A DNA stretch of 64,000 nt from JALYYC01 sp963795805 (lineage in GTDB: Bacteria > Chloroflexota > Dormibacteria > CF-121): positions 310,001 through 374,000 of the forward strand of contig CAWCIV010000001.1 in the NCBI GenBank assembly GCA_963795805.1. The letters are read 5' to 3'. The notes beneath the pieces were generated by a model. It did no database searches, was not told the origin of the DNA, and saw nothing but the letters and a program-made list of their open reading frames with translations. The position numbers and the translations under genes are program-made. Positions 33,220 to 42,146 of the stretch are shown here, piece by piece; within the stretch, counting starts at the first letter, position 1, and each line of letters begins with the position of its first letter.

Positions 33220-33738
33220 TTACTGGTTGCTGTTGCCGTGCGCCTGGCCCGACTTGCCGTGCGCCTGGCCCGACTTGCCGTGCGTGACGCCGTTGGAATC
33301 GGCCGCGTCGGCCTTCTCGGTCGTTGCCGGCTCGGTCGCATCGGGCGTCTCGGCCTTTTGCGCCTCAACCGCACTCTTTGACGCATTGAACTGCGCGCAC
33401 CAACTGTGAACCGTCGACACCAGCTTGCCGTGAAAGTTCTTCGAAATCTTGCTGGTACCGGCCGCGGGCGCAAGCGCGAGATCTTTGTTCTGTGCGAACG
33501 TCGAGACGCACTCGCCCTGGTTCGTGAACGTCGGGAGCGTCAGGCTACTCTGGCCGCTCAACGAGATCAACTTGAACGTCGGGGTCGTCGCGCCGGACGG
33601 GACGGTCACCGTGACCGGCTTCGCCTGGGCGACCGAGACGGTGCTGTTGTTCGCGGCGGCATACGCAGCGGCAGCGCCAAGCGTCATGGCACCGGTCGCG
33701 AGCCCGGCCGCAATTTTTACCTTCGTGCTCGAGAACAT
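33220..33738 (-). CDS. secreted protein with C-terminal HGKSGQA repeats
   Basis: A 172-residue protein with a signal peptide (hydrophobic 8-28, cleavage near AYAAAN), a central beta-rich domain with two Cys (GECVSTF and SWCAQF) that may form a disulfide, an acidic Ala/Glu/Thr stretch, and three C-terminal copies of HGKSGQA/HGNSNQ. It is probably extracellular. ATG 33738 is preceded by GAGGAGGAT. No known family is recognised. Confidence 0.65.
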   Translation of the reverse strand: MFSSTKVKIAAGLATGAMTLGAAAAYAAANNSTVSVAQAKPVTVTVPSGATTPTFKLISLSGQSSLTLPTFTNQGECVSTFAQNKDLALAPAAGTSKISKNFHGKLVSTVHSWCAQFNASKSAVEAQKAETPDATEPATTEKADAADSNGVTHGKSGQAHGKSGQAHGNSNQ

Positions 33739-33897
33739 TCTTCAATCCTCCTCGGATGATGGCGATGATCTACTGGCTAAAACGACAGGGGCCGCTGGCC
33801 GCGTGTGGCGTCAACCAGTTCGTTACATCTGAATTGGCTCGCTGCGACGGGGGCTCACGCGGCCCGTGACTCGAGCCCGCGTATCCTGAAACGGCAT

Positions 33898-35298
33898 ATG
33901 CGGCCGGAGACGGATCCAGGTGTCAACGCGGCCCTGGGCCGGCTGCGCCCGGCTCCGACGCCAGCCACGAGCCTGCTGTTGCCGCTGGCGTTCGTGGGCG
34001 GGCTGACGAGCCTCGGCATCGAATTCGCCGCCTCGAGGCTGCTGGCGCCGTTTTTCGGCCAGTCATTGTTTATCTGGGGCACGCTCATCGGCCTGATCCT
34101 GATCTACCTGACGGTCGGCTATTACGCAGGAGGCCGGCTCGCCGATCGGTATCCGCACCCGCGCCTGCTCTACAAGCTCACCGCGGCGGCCGCCCTGACG
34201 ACCGCGCTGATCCCCGTGATCTCACGGCCCATCCTGTCGCTATCCCAGACGGGCTTCGCCCAGCTCTCCGTGGGGCTGGTGCTCGGATCGCTGATCTCGG
34301 TGGTCGTGCTTTTTGCCGTGCCGGTCGTCCTGCTGGGGATGGTGTCACCGTTCGTCATTCGGCTGCGCATTCAGCACCTGGCCACCGCCGGCAACGCCGC
34401 CGGGGCCGTCTACGCGCTCTCGACGCTGGGCAGCATCCTGGGAACCTTCCTGCCGGTCTTCTGGCTCATCCCGACCTTTGGGACGCGGCCAACGATCATC
34501 ATCCTGGCCCTGTTGCTCGGCGTGATCTCGGCTGCCGGCCTCTGGGCCGCCGGGGCGCGGCGGTTCTATGCGTTGCTCCCAGTGCTGATCCTTCTGCTCG
34601 GCGGTCTGTCCGGAGGCAGCATCCGGAGTGCCGCCTATGGCCAGCGCATCTACGAGGCCGAATCGGCCTACAACTACATCCAGGTCGTACGGACCGGGAC
34701 CGAGAACGACCTGATCCTCAACGAGGGTCAAGCGGTCCACTCGATCTACGACCCGACGACGATCTACACGCATGGCTACTGGGACGACGTCCTCCTGGCA
34801 CCCTACTTTGGCTCGGGGGGCGTGCCATCCCGGATCGCGCTCGTCGGCCTCGCCGGCGGCACGGTGGCGCGACAGTTCACGGCCATCGACGGACCGATCC
34901 CCATCGACGGGGTCGAGCTCGATCCCAAAATCGTTGATGTCGGCCGCCGCTTCTTCGCCATGACGGAGCCGAACCTCACGGTCACCGTCGCGGATGGGCG
35001 CTACTGGATGGCCACGCAACACCAGAAATACGACGTGATCCTGGTCGATGCCTACCGGCAGCCGTACATTCCCTTCTACCTGACGACCCGGGAATTCTTC
35101 GCCGACGCGCGGGCCCATCTCAACCCGGGCGGCGTCCTGGCGATCAACGTCGGACGAACGGCGACGGATTACCGGCTGGTCGATGCCCTGGGCGGAACGC
35201 TGACGGCCGTCTTCCCGCGGGTCTTTGCGCTCGACACCGGCCATGGCTTTGCGAACAGCCTGCTGTTTGGCACGGCCGACGCCGACGACGGTCGATGA
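33898..35298 (+). CDS. fused membrane/spermidine-synthase-like protein, 3' end frameshifted
   Basis: From ATG 33898 (TATCCT box 10 nt upstream) this frame encodes 466 residues: about seven membrane helices (GLTSLGIEFAASRLLAPFFG at the first) followed by a spermidine-synthase-like Rossmann domain (VGLAGGTVARQF, VELDPKIVDVGRRFF, VTVADGRYWM, DVILVDAYRQPYIPFYL). The conserved C-terminus (TDDLAPVE) continues in another frame after about 35275, so this stop at 35298 truncates the protein by about 60 residues. It probably transfers an aminopropyl or alkyl group; in many such fusions the substrate is unknown. Confidence 0.85.
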   Translation: MRPETDPGVNAALGRLRPAPTPATSLLLPLAFVGGLTSLGIEFAASRLLAPFFGQSLFIWGTLIGLILIYLTVGYYAGGRLADRYPHPRLLYKLTAAAALTTALIPVISRPILSLSQTGFAQLSVGLVLGSLISVVVLFAVPVVLLGMVSPFVIRLRIQHLATAGNAAGAVYALSTLGSILGTFLPVFWLIPTFGTRPTIIILALLLGVISAAGLWAAGARRFYALLPVLILLLGGLSGGSIRSAAYGQRIYEAESAYNYIQVVRTGTENDLILNEGQAVHSIYDPTTIYTHGYWDDVLLAPYFGSGGVPSRIALVGLAGGTVARQFTAIDGPIPIDGVELDPKIVDVGRRFFAMTEPNLTVTVADGRYWMATQHQKYDVILVDAYRQPYIPFYLTTREFFADARAHLNPGGVLAINVGRTATDYRLVDALGGTLTAVFPRVFALDTGHGFANSLLFGTADADDGR

Positions 35299-35479
35299 CT
35301 TTCGCGTACAGGCGGCGGCGCAGGTGAATCCCCGGCTCAAGCCCATCGTCGACGACGCACTGGCCACCGGCAACGTCCGCGTGGTGTCGCCCAACGGGAT
35401 CGTCTTCACCGACGACCTCGCGCCCGTCGAGCGCCTGATCGATGACATCATCCTGGGATACATTCGCAAGGGCGGTTGA
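35281..35479 (+). pseudogene. out-of-frame C-terminus of the spermidine-synthase-like gene
   Basis: The +1-shifted frame encodes PTTVDDFRVQAAAQVNPRL... FTDDLAPVERLIDDIILGY, the usual tail of spermidine-synthase-like proteins, ending at TGA 35479. The shift point lies in ACGGCCGACGCCGACGACGG (about 35270-35289). It can be an assembly error, a real mutation or programmed frameshifting. Confidence 0.7.
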
Positions 35480-35495
35480 TCGATAGAATTGAGCC

Positions 35496-35700
35496 ATGGC
35501 CGTATCCCAGCTGACCGAACAGACCGTCCTCGAGGCGCTCAGCAGCGTCCAGGATCCCGAGCTTCACAAGGGCATGCTCGATCTCAAGATGCTCCAGGAC
35601 GTGGTGGTGGTCGATGCGCAGACGATCGGGATGCGCGTGGTCCTGACCACGCCTGCCTGCCCGCTCAAAAACCGGATCCACGATGACATCGATGCCGGCT
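35496..35700 (+). pseudogene. DUF59/MIP18-type N-terminal domain of the Mrp/NBP35 ATPase, out of frame with it
   Basis: ATG 35496, 6 nt after TAGAAT (35484-35489), opens a frame encoding a MIP18/DUF59 domain (VLEALSSVQDPELHKGMLDLKML...LTTPACPLKNRIHDDID). Homology leaves this frame near 35697 and continues one base shifted in the Mrp gene (ALAVLPGSP). The frame itself runs to 36164 as a meaningless extension. Confidence 0.75.
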
Positions 35701-36588
35701 CTGGCCGTGCTGCCCGGGTCTCCGAAGGCCAGGATCACGTGGGACGCCCAGGTCTCGAGGACCGGCGGCATTCCGCAGAAGCAGCAAGTCGAGGGCGTCA
35801 AGAACATTGTTTCGGTTGGCGCCGGGAAGGGCGGGGTCGGGAAGTCCACCTGCGCCGTCAACATCGCCATCGCCCTCTCGCAGCTCGGCGCCAGGACCGG
35901 CGTCCTGGACGCCGATGTCTACGGGCCGAATGTGCACATCCTGCTGGGCGCGGAGCACGAGAAGCCCTACGCCGAAAACGAGAAGATCATTCCGATCCAG
36001 CGCTACGGGATCAAAATAATCTCAATCGGCTTTTTCATCGAGCCCGACAAGCCGGCGATCTGGCGCGGCCCGATGCTCTCGGGGGCCGTCCGGCAGTTTC
36101 TCTTCGATGTCAACTGGGGCGAGCTGGACTACCTGGTGGTCGACCTTCCCCCGGGCACCGGTGACGTGCAGCTGACGATGTCGCAGAGCATCCCCATGAC
36201 GGGCGCCGTCGTCGTCTCGACGCCGCAGGACGTTTCGACGGCGGATGTCGGACGCGCTATCCAAATGTTTAATACCTTGAAAGTGCCCAACCTGGGCCTG
36301 GTCGAGAACATGAGCTATCACATTTGCCCGCACTGCGGCGAGCGCAGCGACATCTTCGGTCACGGCGGCGCCAGAGCCCTCGCTGAACGGATGCGGATTC
36401 CGTTTCTCGGTGAGATCCCGCTCGACCAGAAGATTCGCGAGGGTGGCGGCCCCGGAGTGCCCCTGATGATCAGCGACCCGGACTCGCCCCTGGCGCGCGT
36501 CTACCGTGACGTTGCCTCCCACCTGGCGGCCCAGGTCAGCATCCGCAACTTCAACCAGTCGAGTTTCATCCCGCTGAGAACGATCTAG
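35683..36588 (+). CDS. Mrp/NBP35 family Fe-S cluster carrier ATPase
   Basis: The 301-residue frame holds the P-loop NTPase: VSVGAGKGGVGKSTCAVNIA near residue 45, DADVYGPNVH, LVVDLPPGTGDVQLTM near 150, and VENMSYHICPHCGERSDIFGHGG near 208 with the CPHC pair that binds a shared Fe-S cluster. It loads Fe-S clusters onto apo-proteins. Counting the preceding DUF59 part, the whole gene (35496-36588) would encode about 360 residues, the normal Mrp length, but one frameshift near 35697 splits it. ATG 35683 is probably not the natural start. Confidence 0.88.
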   Translation: MTSMPALAVLPGSPKARITWDAQVSRTGGIPQKQQVEGVKNIVSVGAGKGGVGKSTCAVNIAIALSQLGARTGVLDADVYGPNVHILLGAEHEKPYAENEKIIPIQRYGIKIISIGFFIEPDKPAIWRGPMLSGAVRQFLFDVNWGELDYLVVDLPPGTGDVQLTMSQSIPMTGAVVVSTPQDVSTADVGRAIQMFNTLKVPNLGLVENMSYHICPHCGERSDIFGHGGARALAERMRIPFLGEIPLDQKIREGGGPGVPLMISDPDSPLARVYRDVASHLAAQVSIRNFNQSSFIPLRTI

Positions 36589-36662
36589 TTCTTGGCCGCT
36601 CGACGCCGGCTGATCGCGGCCACGCCGCAGGCATGCCTCGATCTCCTGTTCTCACGGCTGGC

Positions 36663-37811
36663 ATGAGCGCCGGCAATCAGATCGCCGCGCGCGCCCGCCA
36701 GCTGTTCCGCGAGCTCTATGGCTATCCGCCTGCCGCCGTCGCGACCGCGCCGGGACGGATGAACATCATCGGGGAGCACACGGATTACAACAGCGGCTGG
36801 GTGTTACCGGCCGCCATCGATCGATTTATCGGCGTTGCATTTCGCGAACGCCGCGATGCCCAGGTCGTTTTGCGAAGCGAGCGGTTCCCGGCGCCCGTCG
36901 TCTTCCCGAATCTCCCAAGCCGTAAGCGTGGAGCCTGGTCCGATTACATCGTGGGCGTCGCTCACGAGCTGGACGGCCGTCCCGGACCGCGGCCGGGGTT
37001 CGACGTCCTCGTGACCTCCGATCTTCCGACCGGATCTGGCTTGAGCTCATCGGCGGCGCTGGAGGTGGCATTTGCCGTGGCCTACCTCACGGCCGCGGGC
37101 CGCTCGATGCCTCCGGCCGACCTGGCGGGGCTCTGCCAGCGTGCCGAGAACGTTTTCGTTGGCGCCCGCACCGGCATCATGGACCAGTTCACGGCCGTCT
37201 GTGCCCGTGCCGGCAACGCCCTCCTGCTCGACTGCCGGACGCTCCAGGCTGACGACATTCCCCTGCCGGACAGCCGGCACGCCTTTCTGCTGGTCGACAG
37301 CAAGGTGCGCCACGATCTGGCGTCCTCCGCCTACAACGAGCGGCGCAGCGAGTGCGAGCGGGCGGCCACGGCGCTCGGGGTTGAGAGCCTGCGGGATGCC
37401 GCGGAGAGCGACCTTGAGCGGATCGATGACCCGTTGCTTCGGCGACGCGCTCGACACGTGGTTACCGAGAACCGCCGGGTGCTGGCCGCCGCCGGCGCCC
37501 TCCGGGGTCGAGACACCCATCAACTCGGGCCGCTCCTCGCCGCCTCGCATGCGAGCCTGCGGGACGACTTCGAGGTGAGTTGCCGAGAGTTGGACGTGCT
37601 CGTCGGCCTGGCCGTCGAATCGCCCCACGTCGTCGCGGCGCGGATGATGGGCGGCGGTTTCGGCGGCTCTGTCATCGTGATCGTCGAGGCCGCTGCCATC
37701 GGCGACCTGGAACACCACCTCCAGATGGGCTATGCGGACGCCTTTCACAAATCCCCCGAGTTTTACCGCGTGCGGCCCGTAGACGGTACGATGCCCGAAA
37801 GGTTTCACTGA
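36663..37811 (+). CDS. galK: galactokinase
   Basis: A 382-residue GHMP kinase with the galactokinase signature GRMNIIGEHTDYNSGWVLP near residue 35, the ATP loop LPTGSGLSSSAALEVA near 125, and the third motif MMGGGFGGSVIVIVE near 335. It phosphorylates galactose at C1 for the Leloir pathway. The frame extends back to 36633; ATG 36663 is preferred since the first ten residues are unlike the family. It ends 2 nt before a GH2 gene, so released galactosides may be the substrate source. Confidence 0.9.
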   Translation: MSAGNQIAARARQLFRELYGYPPAAVATAPGRMNIIGEHTDYNSGWVLPAAIDRFIGVAFRERRDAQVVLRSERFPAPVVFPNLPSRKRGAWSDYIVGVAHELDGRPGPRPGFDVLVTSDLPTGSGLSSSAALEVAFAVAYLTAAGRSMPPADLAGLCQRAENVFVGARTGIMDQFTAVCARAGNALLLDCRTLQADDIPLPDSRHAFLLVDSKVRHDLASSAYNERRSECERAATALGVESLRDAAESDLERIDDPLLRRRARHVVTENRRVLAAAGALRGRDTHQLGPLLAASHASLRDDFEVSCRELDVLVGLAVESPHVVAARMMGGGFGGSVIVIVEAAAIGDLEHHLQMGYADAFHKSPEFYRVRPVDGTMPERFH

Positions 37812-37813
37812 GC

Positions 37814-40162
37814 ATGGCCCTGAACGACTGCCTCTCCCTGTTCCCGGTTCAGTCGCTGAACCGCCAGGAGCTGGGTGCCGGCTGGCGGATGGCGATTGCC
37901 ACCCTCGGCGAAGGGGAAGACCGCGGGTTTGCCCGGCTTGATTTCGACGACGACCCCTGGGCGCCGGTCGCGGTGCCCCGGCTGCACGGGGCGACTGCGG
38001 GCAATGAGGCGATCTGGTATCGCCTGCGTTTCCCTCGGCCCAAACACCGGCAGCGGACGCTGCTCCGCTTCGAGGGCGCGTTCCTGGTGGCGAACGTCTG
38101 GTTGAACGGCCGCTTGCTGGGCAGTCACTACGGCTACTTCGCGCCCTTCAGCTTCGACGTGTCGTCCTTCCTGCTCGACGAGAACGTCCTGGCTGTGTGT
38201 ATCGAGGCCCCCGTGGAGCTCGACCTGGCGGCCAAGCGCCACGTGATGGGCATTTTCAACGACTATGAGGAGAAGCCCTATCCGAGTCACGAGCTTGGGC
38301 AGCTCGGGGAGCAGTTCGTCTGGCATGTTCCCATGGGCCTGTGGCGGCCGGTCCTGCTCGAGCAAGTGGGACACGTGGTCGCCGAATGGCTTCACTGCGA
38401 GCCTCGCGTCGAGGATGGGGACCTGGCCAGGCTCGTGCTGCGCGCGCGCCTGCGCAATCTGGATGGACGCATCATGACTGGCGACCTGGCGATCCGGGTG
38501 AGCCCCGACAACTTCGAGGGCGGACCGCCGCTCGAGATGAAACGGGCGCTACGGCTCGCGGGACACGAGGTGCAGGACGTCGTGGTGGAGCTCGCCCTGC
38601 CCCACCCGCGCTTGTGGTCGCCATGGGCCCACGGCGATCCCGCACTCTACCGGGCCGAGATCGACGTGAGCGCGGACGAGCGTCGCAGCGCGTCCCTTAA
38701 AGAGACGTTCGGCATTCGTGACGTGGGGCTGCAAACCGGGGTCGACGGCTGGACATTCCGAGTCAATGGACGCCCGATGTTCATGCGCGGGGCGAACTAC
38801 GTCAGCCAGTTTTTTCTCGACGCCACCACCGACGGGCTCGCGAAGAGCGATCTCGAGCTGGCCCGCCGGGCCAACATGGACATGCTCCGGCTTCCCGGAC
38901 ACCTGGAGCCCCCGCCTTTCTACGAGGCGGCTGATCGGATTGGACTCTTGATCTGGCAGGATATGCCGCTGATCGCTTCCTACGTCCACCGCGGCGACCA
39001 ACGATCTGTGAGTTTCTTTCGCGAGGCGGTGCTCGCCCAAACCGAGGAAGCCATCCACCTGCTCTTCAACCACCCGAGCGTCGCGGCCTACGCCGCCCAT
39101 GCCGAGCCGGCCTGGTGCCGAGGCTACACCTGGCTGGGAGAACGCCATACCGAGCAGCTCAACCGGGACGTCGATGAAGAGGCCCTGGCCTTGATCAAGG
39201 CGCTGGATCCGTCCCGTCCCGCACTCGCGGCCTCCGGTGACGAAGATGCGCACCTGTCAGTGGCCTCTACCACGTCCTGGAGGGAGCTGGGCGCCCATGG
39301 GCCGAAATTTGTCAGCCAGGTCGGCGCGCAGGCGCTGCCGAACGCGAACTCCCCCGTCTGGCGATCGCTCAACCACCGTTGGCCGGTCGCCGACGATGAC
39401 GAAGGCTGGCGCTATGCGGGCTACCGGCCGCAGGAGTGGGTCCGCAGCGGCCTGGGCCCTCCCTCCGGCTATCCAAGCCGGGATGCGTACATCCGGGCCG
39501 GACAGGAATTCCAGGCGAACTTCTTACGGGCCTGCCTGCTCACCCTCCGCCGGCAGAAGTTTGGCCCCTGTGGCGGCGTCCTCGTCTCGCAACTGGTCGA
39601 CGCGTTTCCGGCCATCTCGCCGGCGATCGTTGACCATGCCCGGCGGCCAAAGCGGGCCTACCGGACGGTGATGGATGCCTTCGCGCCGCTCCTGCTGACC
39701 GTGGAGTTGCCGGAAGGGGAGACCGCGGAGCGCGGGGCCCTCGCGCAGCTGGCTCGCGGCCGGCCCTATCGACTGCGCCTGGTCATCGTCAACGACGATC
39801 CGGAGCAGCACGGCATGGCGCGGTTGCGCTGGCGGGTGGACCGCGAGCGGGGGCCGCAGTCGGGCTGGTGGCGCGCGATGCGTGGATGGTTTGCGCGCCG
39901 CCGCTTTCGCGGCCAGGATTGGGTGACGATTCCGGATCAGCTCGACCCGGCGTGCGTGGTCGCGGAGCCATTGGTCCGACTCCACGCCGACGGGCTGTAC
40001 CGGCTCGCGGCGGACCTGGAGGTCAACGGCAAGACGGTGGCGACCATGGAGGAACGATTCCTGGTGGGGGAGCCGACGTTGCGCGCTCGGGGCATCAACG
40101 AAGATCGGGCGGTCCGCCAGGCTGCGCGGCAGCAGGCGGCTCCGGCGGGGGCGCGGCGCTGA
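37814..40162 (+). CDS. glycoside hydrolase family 2 (beta-mannosidase-like), nucleophile replaced by Gln
   Basis: A 782-residue GH2 protein: N-terminal jelly-roll (residues 20-190, with AEWYRLRF-like WYRLRFPRPK and NVWLNGRLLGSHYGYFAPF), Ig-like domain, and TIM barrel beginning FRVNGRPMFMRGANY near 315. The acid/base Glu is visible in AHAEPAW (E431). The usual nucleophile motif VSE-x-G reads VSQVGAQALP, with Gln502 (CAG at 39317). It is therefore perhaps inactive or altered, or the base is a sequencing error. Start ATG 37814 is 2 nt after galK; its end overlaps the convergent GH1 gene by 68 nt. Confidence 0.85.
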   Translation: MALNDCLSLFPVQSLNRQELGAGWRMAIATLGEGEDRGFARLDFDDDPWAPVAVPRLHGATAGNEAIWYRLRFPRPKHRQRTLLRFEGAFLVANVWLNGRLLGSHYGYFAPFSFDVSSFLLDENVLAVCIEAPVELDLAAKRHVMGIFNDYEEKPYPSHELGQLGEQFVWHVPMGLWRPVLLEQVGHVVAEWLHCEPRVEDGDLARLVLRARLRNLDGRIMTGDLAIRVSPDNFEGGPPLEMKRALRLAGHEVQDVVVELALPHPRLWSPWAHGDPALYRAEIDVSADERRSASLKETFGIRDVGLQTGVDGWTFRVNGRPMFMRGANYVSQFFLDATTDGLAKSDLELARRANMDMLRLPGHLEPPPFYEAADRIGLLIWQDMPLIASYVHRGDQRSVSFFREAVLAQTEEAIHLLFNHPSVAAYAAHAEPAWCRGYTWLGERHTEQLNRDVDEEALALIKALDPSRPALAASGDEDAHLSVASTTSWRELGAHGPKFVSQVGAQALPNANSPVWRSLNHRWPVADDDEGWRYAGYRPQEWVRSGLGPPSGYPSRDAYIRAGQEFQANFLRACLLTLRRQKFGPCGGVLVSQLVDAFPAISPAIVDHARRPKRAYRTVMDAFAPLLLTVELPEGETAERGALAQLARGRPYRLRLVIVNDDPEQHGMARLRWRVDRERGPQSGWWRAMRGWFARRRFRGQDWVTIPDQLDPACVVAEPLVRLHADGLYRLAADLEVNGKTVATMEERFLVGEPTLRARGINEDRAVRQAARQQAAPAGARR

Positions 40163-41429
40163 CCGGGACCACGCCGGTCCGGCAGAGCTCCGCATAGATC
40201 TCGGCGCTGCGCCGCAGGCGTCGCTGCTGGCTGGCCGGATCATTGGCAATCAGCCCGAACTTCGCCGAATATCCCTCGGCCCACTCGAAGTTGTCGAAGC
40301 AGGTCCAGTGGAAATAGCCCTGGAGGGGCACGCCGGCATCGAGCGCGCCTAGCATCGCACGCGCGTGGCCTAAAAGGAACTCCGGCCGAACGGCATCGGT
40401 GCGGTCGGCGATCCCATTCTCGAGCACGAGAATCGGCAGGCGCTCACGCCGCAGGGAGATCAGCGTCCGGTACAGCCCTTCGGGGTAGACCTCCCAATCG
40501 AGGTCGGAGCGGAGGACGTTTGGCCGGATCACCCGCTGGCCGAAGAGCTCGCCGCGATAGCGATGGTTGAACCGAACGAGCTCGCGAGTGTAGTAGTTCA
40601 GCCCCATGAAGTCCTGGCTCGGCGTCGGACCTGATGCTCGGCCGGCCCGGGTGAGTGGAAACGCCAGCCGGCCCTCCCGCAGCGATCGCAGCATGGTCTC
40701 GTTGAAGACGCGCTGGAACGTCCAGGCAATGATGCGGTCCTGCGGCACAAATCGACGTGCCGGGTCGAAGACGCGGAGATGGTGCGCCAGGCCGACGCGG
40801 GCGTCGGGCCGCCGCGCCTTGATGCGCTCGTAGGCGAGCCAGTGTCCGCGCAGGAGCGTGACGAGCACGCGTATGGCGGCACCGAGGTTGCCGTGGTGTC
40901 CGGGTGGCCAGTCGCCTCGAACAAATCCCTGGTAGGCAACCACGGTGGGTTCATTGATCGTGACCCAGTCATCGGCCAGGCCGCCGAGCTCTACCATCAC
41001 GCGATCGACGTAGCGTGCGAAGCGCTCGGCGGTGTCCGGCGCGTCCCAGCCCCCGGCGCGCGCGATCCAGGTCGGGTTCGTAAAGTGATGCAGGGTCACG
41101 ATCGGCCGCATGCCGGCGTCGCGGACCGCCTGCAGGACCTGCGCATAGTGGGCGATTCCCTCGGCAGAAAATCTATCCGGGGCGGGCTCGATCCGGCTCC
41201 ATTCCAGCGACAGCCGATGGGCGTTCTGATGGAGCCGGGCAAGTAACGCGAAATCATCGCGAAACCGGTGGTAGGAGTCGCAGGCCGGATCGGAGCGGTC
41301 GCCGTTCTTGATATGGCCAGGGTGAGCCTCCCACGCCCACCAGTCGTTGCCATGGTTGCCGCCTTCGACCTGGTGAGCCGCCGTCGCCGTACCCCAGAGA
41401 AATCCGGCTGGAAAGCGATCGACCGTCAC
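40095..41429 (-). CDS. glycoside hydrolase family 1 beta-glucosidase/galactosidase
   Basis: A 444-residue GH1 enzyme: FLWGTATAAHQVEGG at the N-terminus, RLSLEWSRIEP near 72, acid/base TINEPTVV (E160), FMGLNYYTRELV near 274, and nucleophile VLENGIAD (E337). All residues needed for retaining beta-glycoside hydrolysis are present. No signal peptide is seen, so it works in the cytoplasm on imported glycosides. GTG 41429 overlaps the stop of the Yip1 gene upstream (GTGA junction). Substrate preference (gluco, galacto or fuco) cannot be told. Confidence 0.9.
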   Translation of the reverse strand: MTVDRFPAGFLWGTATAAHQVEGGNHGNDWWAWEAHPGHIKNGDRSDPACDSYHRFRDDFALLARLHQNAHRLSLEWSRIEPAPDRFSAEGIAHYAQVLQAVRDAGMRPIVTLHHFTNPTWIARAGGWDAPDTAERFARYVDRVMVELGGLADDWVTINEPTVVAYQGFVRGDWPPGHHGNLGAAIRVLVTLLRGHWLAYERIKARRPDARVGLAHHLRVFDPARRFVPQDRIIAWTFQRVFNETMLRSLREGRLAFPLTRAGRASGPTPSQDFMGLNYYTRELVRFNHRYRGELFGQRVIRPNVLRSDLDWEVYPEGLYRTLISLRRERLPILVLENGIADRTDAVRPEFLLGHARAMLGALDAGVPLQGYFHWTCFDNFEWAEGYSAKFGLIANDPASQQRRLRRSAEIYAELCRTGVVPVSAAPPPEPPAAAQPGGPPDLR

Positions 41430-42094
41430 GGTGTGCCCTGCGCCAGGACCGCCGCAATTGCCACGAGCAGCAGAAGCGCGATCCCGAGGACTGCCAGGCA
41501 ACCGATCGGGCCAACCACGGCGGTCACGGCTCGCTGCAATGAGAGGCCGTAGTGAATCTGGGCGGCGCGGATGAGGAGCACGTTCTGCCAGACAAAAATA
41601 GCGACACCGGTAACCCCGGCGAGCGAGCCGATCGCGGTCGAGGCCCGGGCATTCGACGAGAGCCGCGCGAGGGCATCCAGCGCCCACACCGGCACAGCCA
41701 CCAGCCCCACGAGCGCGACGAAGCCGATCAGCTTGAAATAGCCCGGTAGGTCACCTCGGCCCTTGAGGGCGCGCGCCCCAAAGTGGATAAGAATCCCGGC
41801 GACGAGCCAGAGCAGGAGCCCGACCAGGACCTCAACAATGGGAATCCAGAAGCGATGCTGGTAGACCCAGCGGGCATAGATGTCCGCGCCCTGGGCCGTC
41901 AGCGACGGGAGCGAGCCGAGGTTGGCGGGCGGCCGGTAGGGCGCGAAGGCGGCCAGCTCGGCGAATACCGCCGGCACAAGGAGGGAGAGCCCGAGCGCCA
42001 GCGCCGCCTGATCGCGTCGGCGGCGGGCTGCGATCTCCGCGAGTCCCCGGGACGGATGGACGATCAACATCTGCAGGTCCGTCCAGAGGAACAT
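41426..42094 (-). CDS. Yip1-domain membrane protein
   Basis: A 222-residue protein with about five membrane helices (first near residues 36-55) and the N-terminal pattern LIVHPSRGLAEIAARRRRDQAALALG typical of bacterial Yip1 proteins. Function is unknown. ATG 42094 lies 8 nt after a TAGAAT box on the minus strand. It is coupled to the GH1 gene by a 4-nt overlap, though no functional link is known. Confidence 0.75.
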   Translation of the reverse strand: MFLWTDLQMLIVHPSRGLAEIAARRRRDQAALALGLSLLVPAVFAELAAFAPYRPPANLGSLPSLTAQGADIYARWVYQHRFWIPIVEVLVGLLLWLVAGILIHFGARALKGRGDLPGYFKLIGFVALVGLVAVPVWALDALARLSSNARASTAIGSLAGVTGVAIFVWQNVLLIRAAQIHYGLSLQRAVTAVVGPIGCLAVLGIALLLLVAIAAVLAQGTP

Positions 42095-42130
42095 CGCGGG
42101 GCATTCTAGTGCCTGCGCCCCGATCGTGCT

Positions 42131-42136
42131 TATAAT
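42131..42136 (+). promoter_or_regulatory. TATAAT -10 box of flippase gene
   Basis: A perfect TATAAT lies 10 nt before ATG 42147, so transcription would start about 3 nt before the start codon. The divergent Yip1 gene has its own TAGAAT box in the same 52-nt interval. Confidence 0.7.
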
Positions 42137-42146
42137 CCCGCGAGCG

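Noticed and set aside
35701..36164. 3' part of the frame opened at 35496
   Set aside because: After the shift it translates the ATPase in the wrong frame, with no homology.
37580..37813. N-terminal extension of the GH2 gene
   Set aside because: It lies in another frame inside galK; the jelly-roll begins after ATG 37814.
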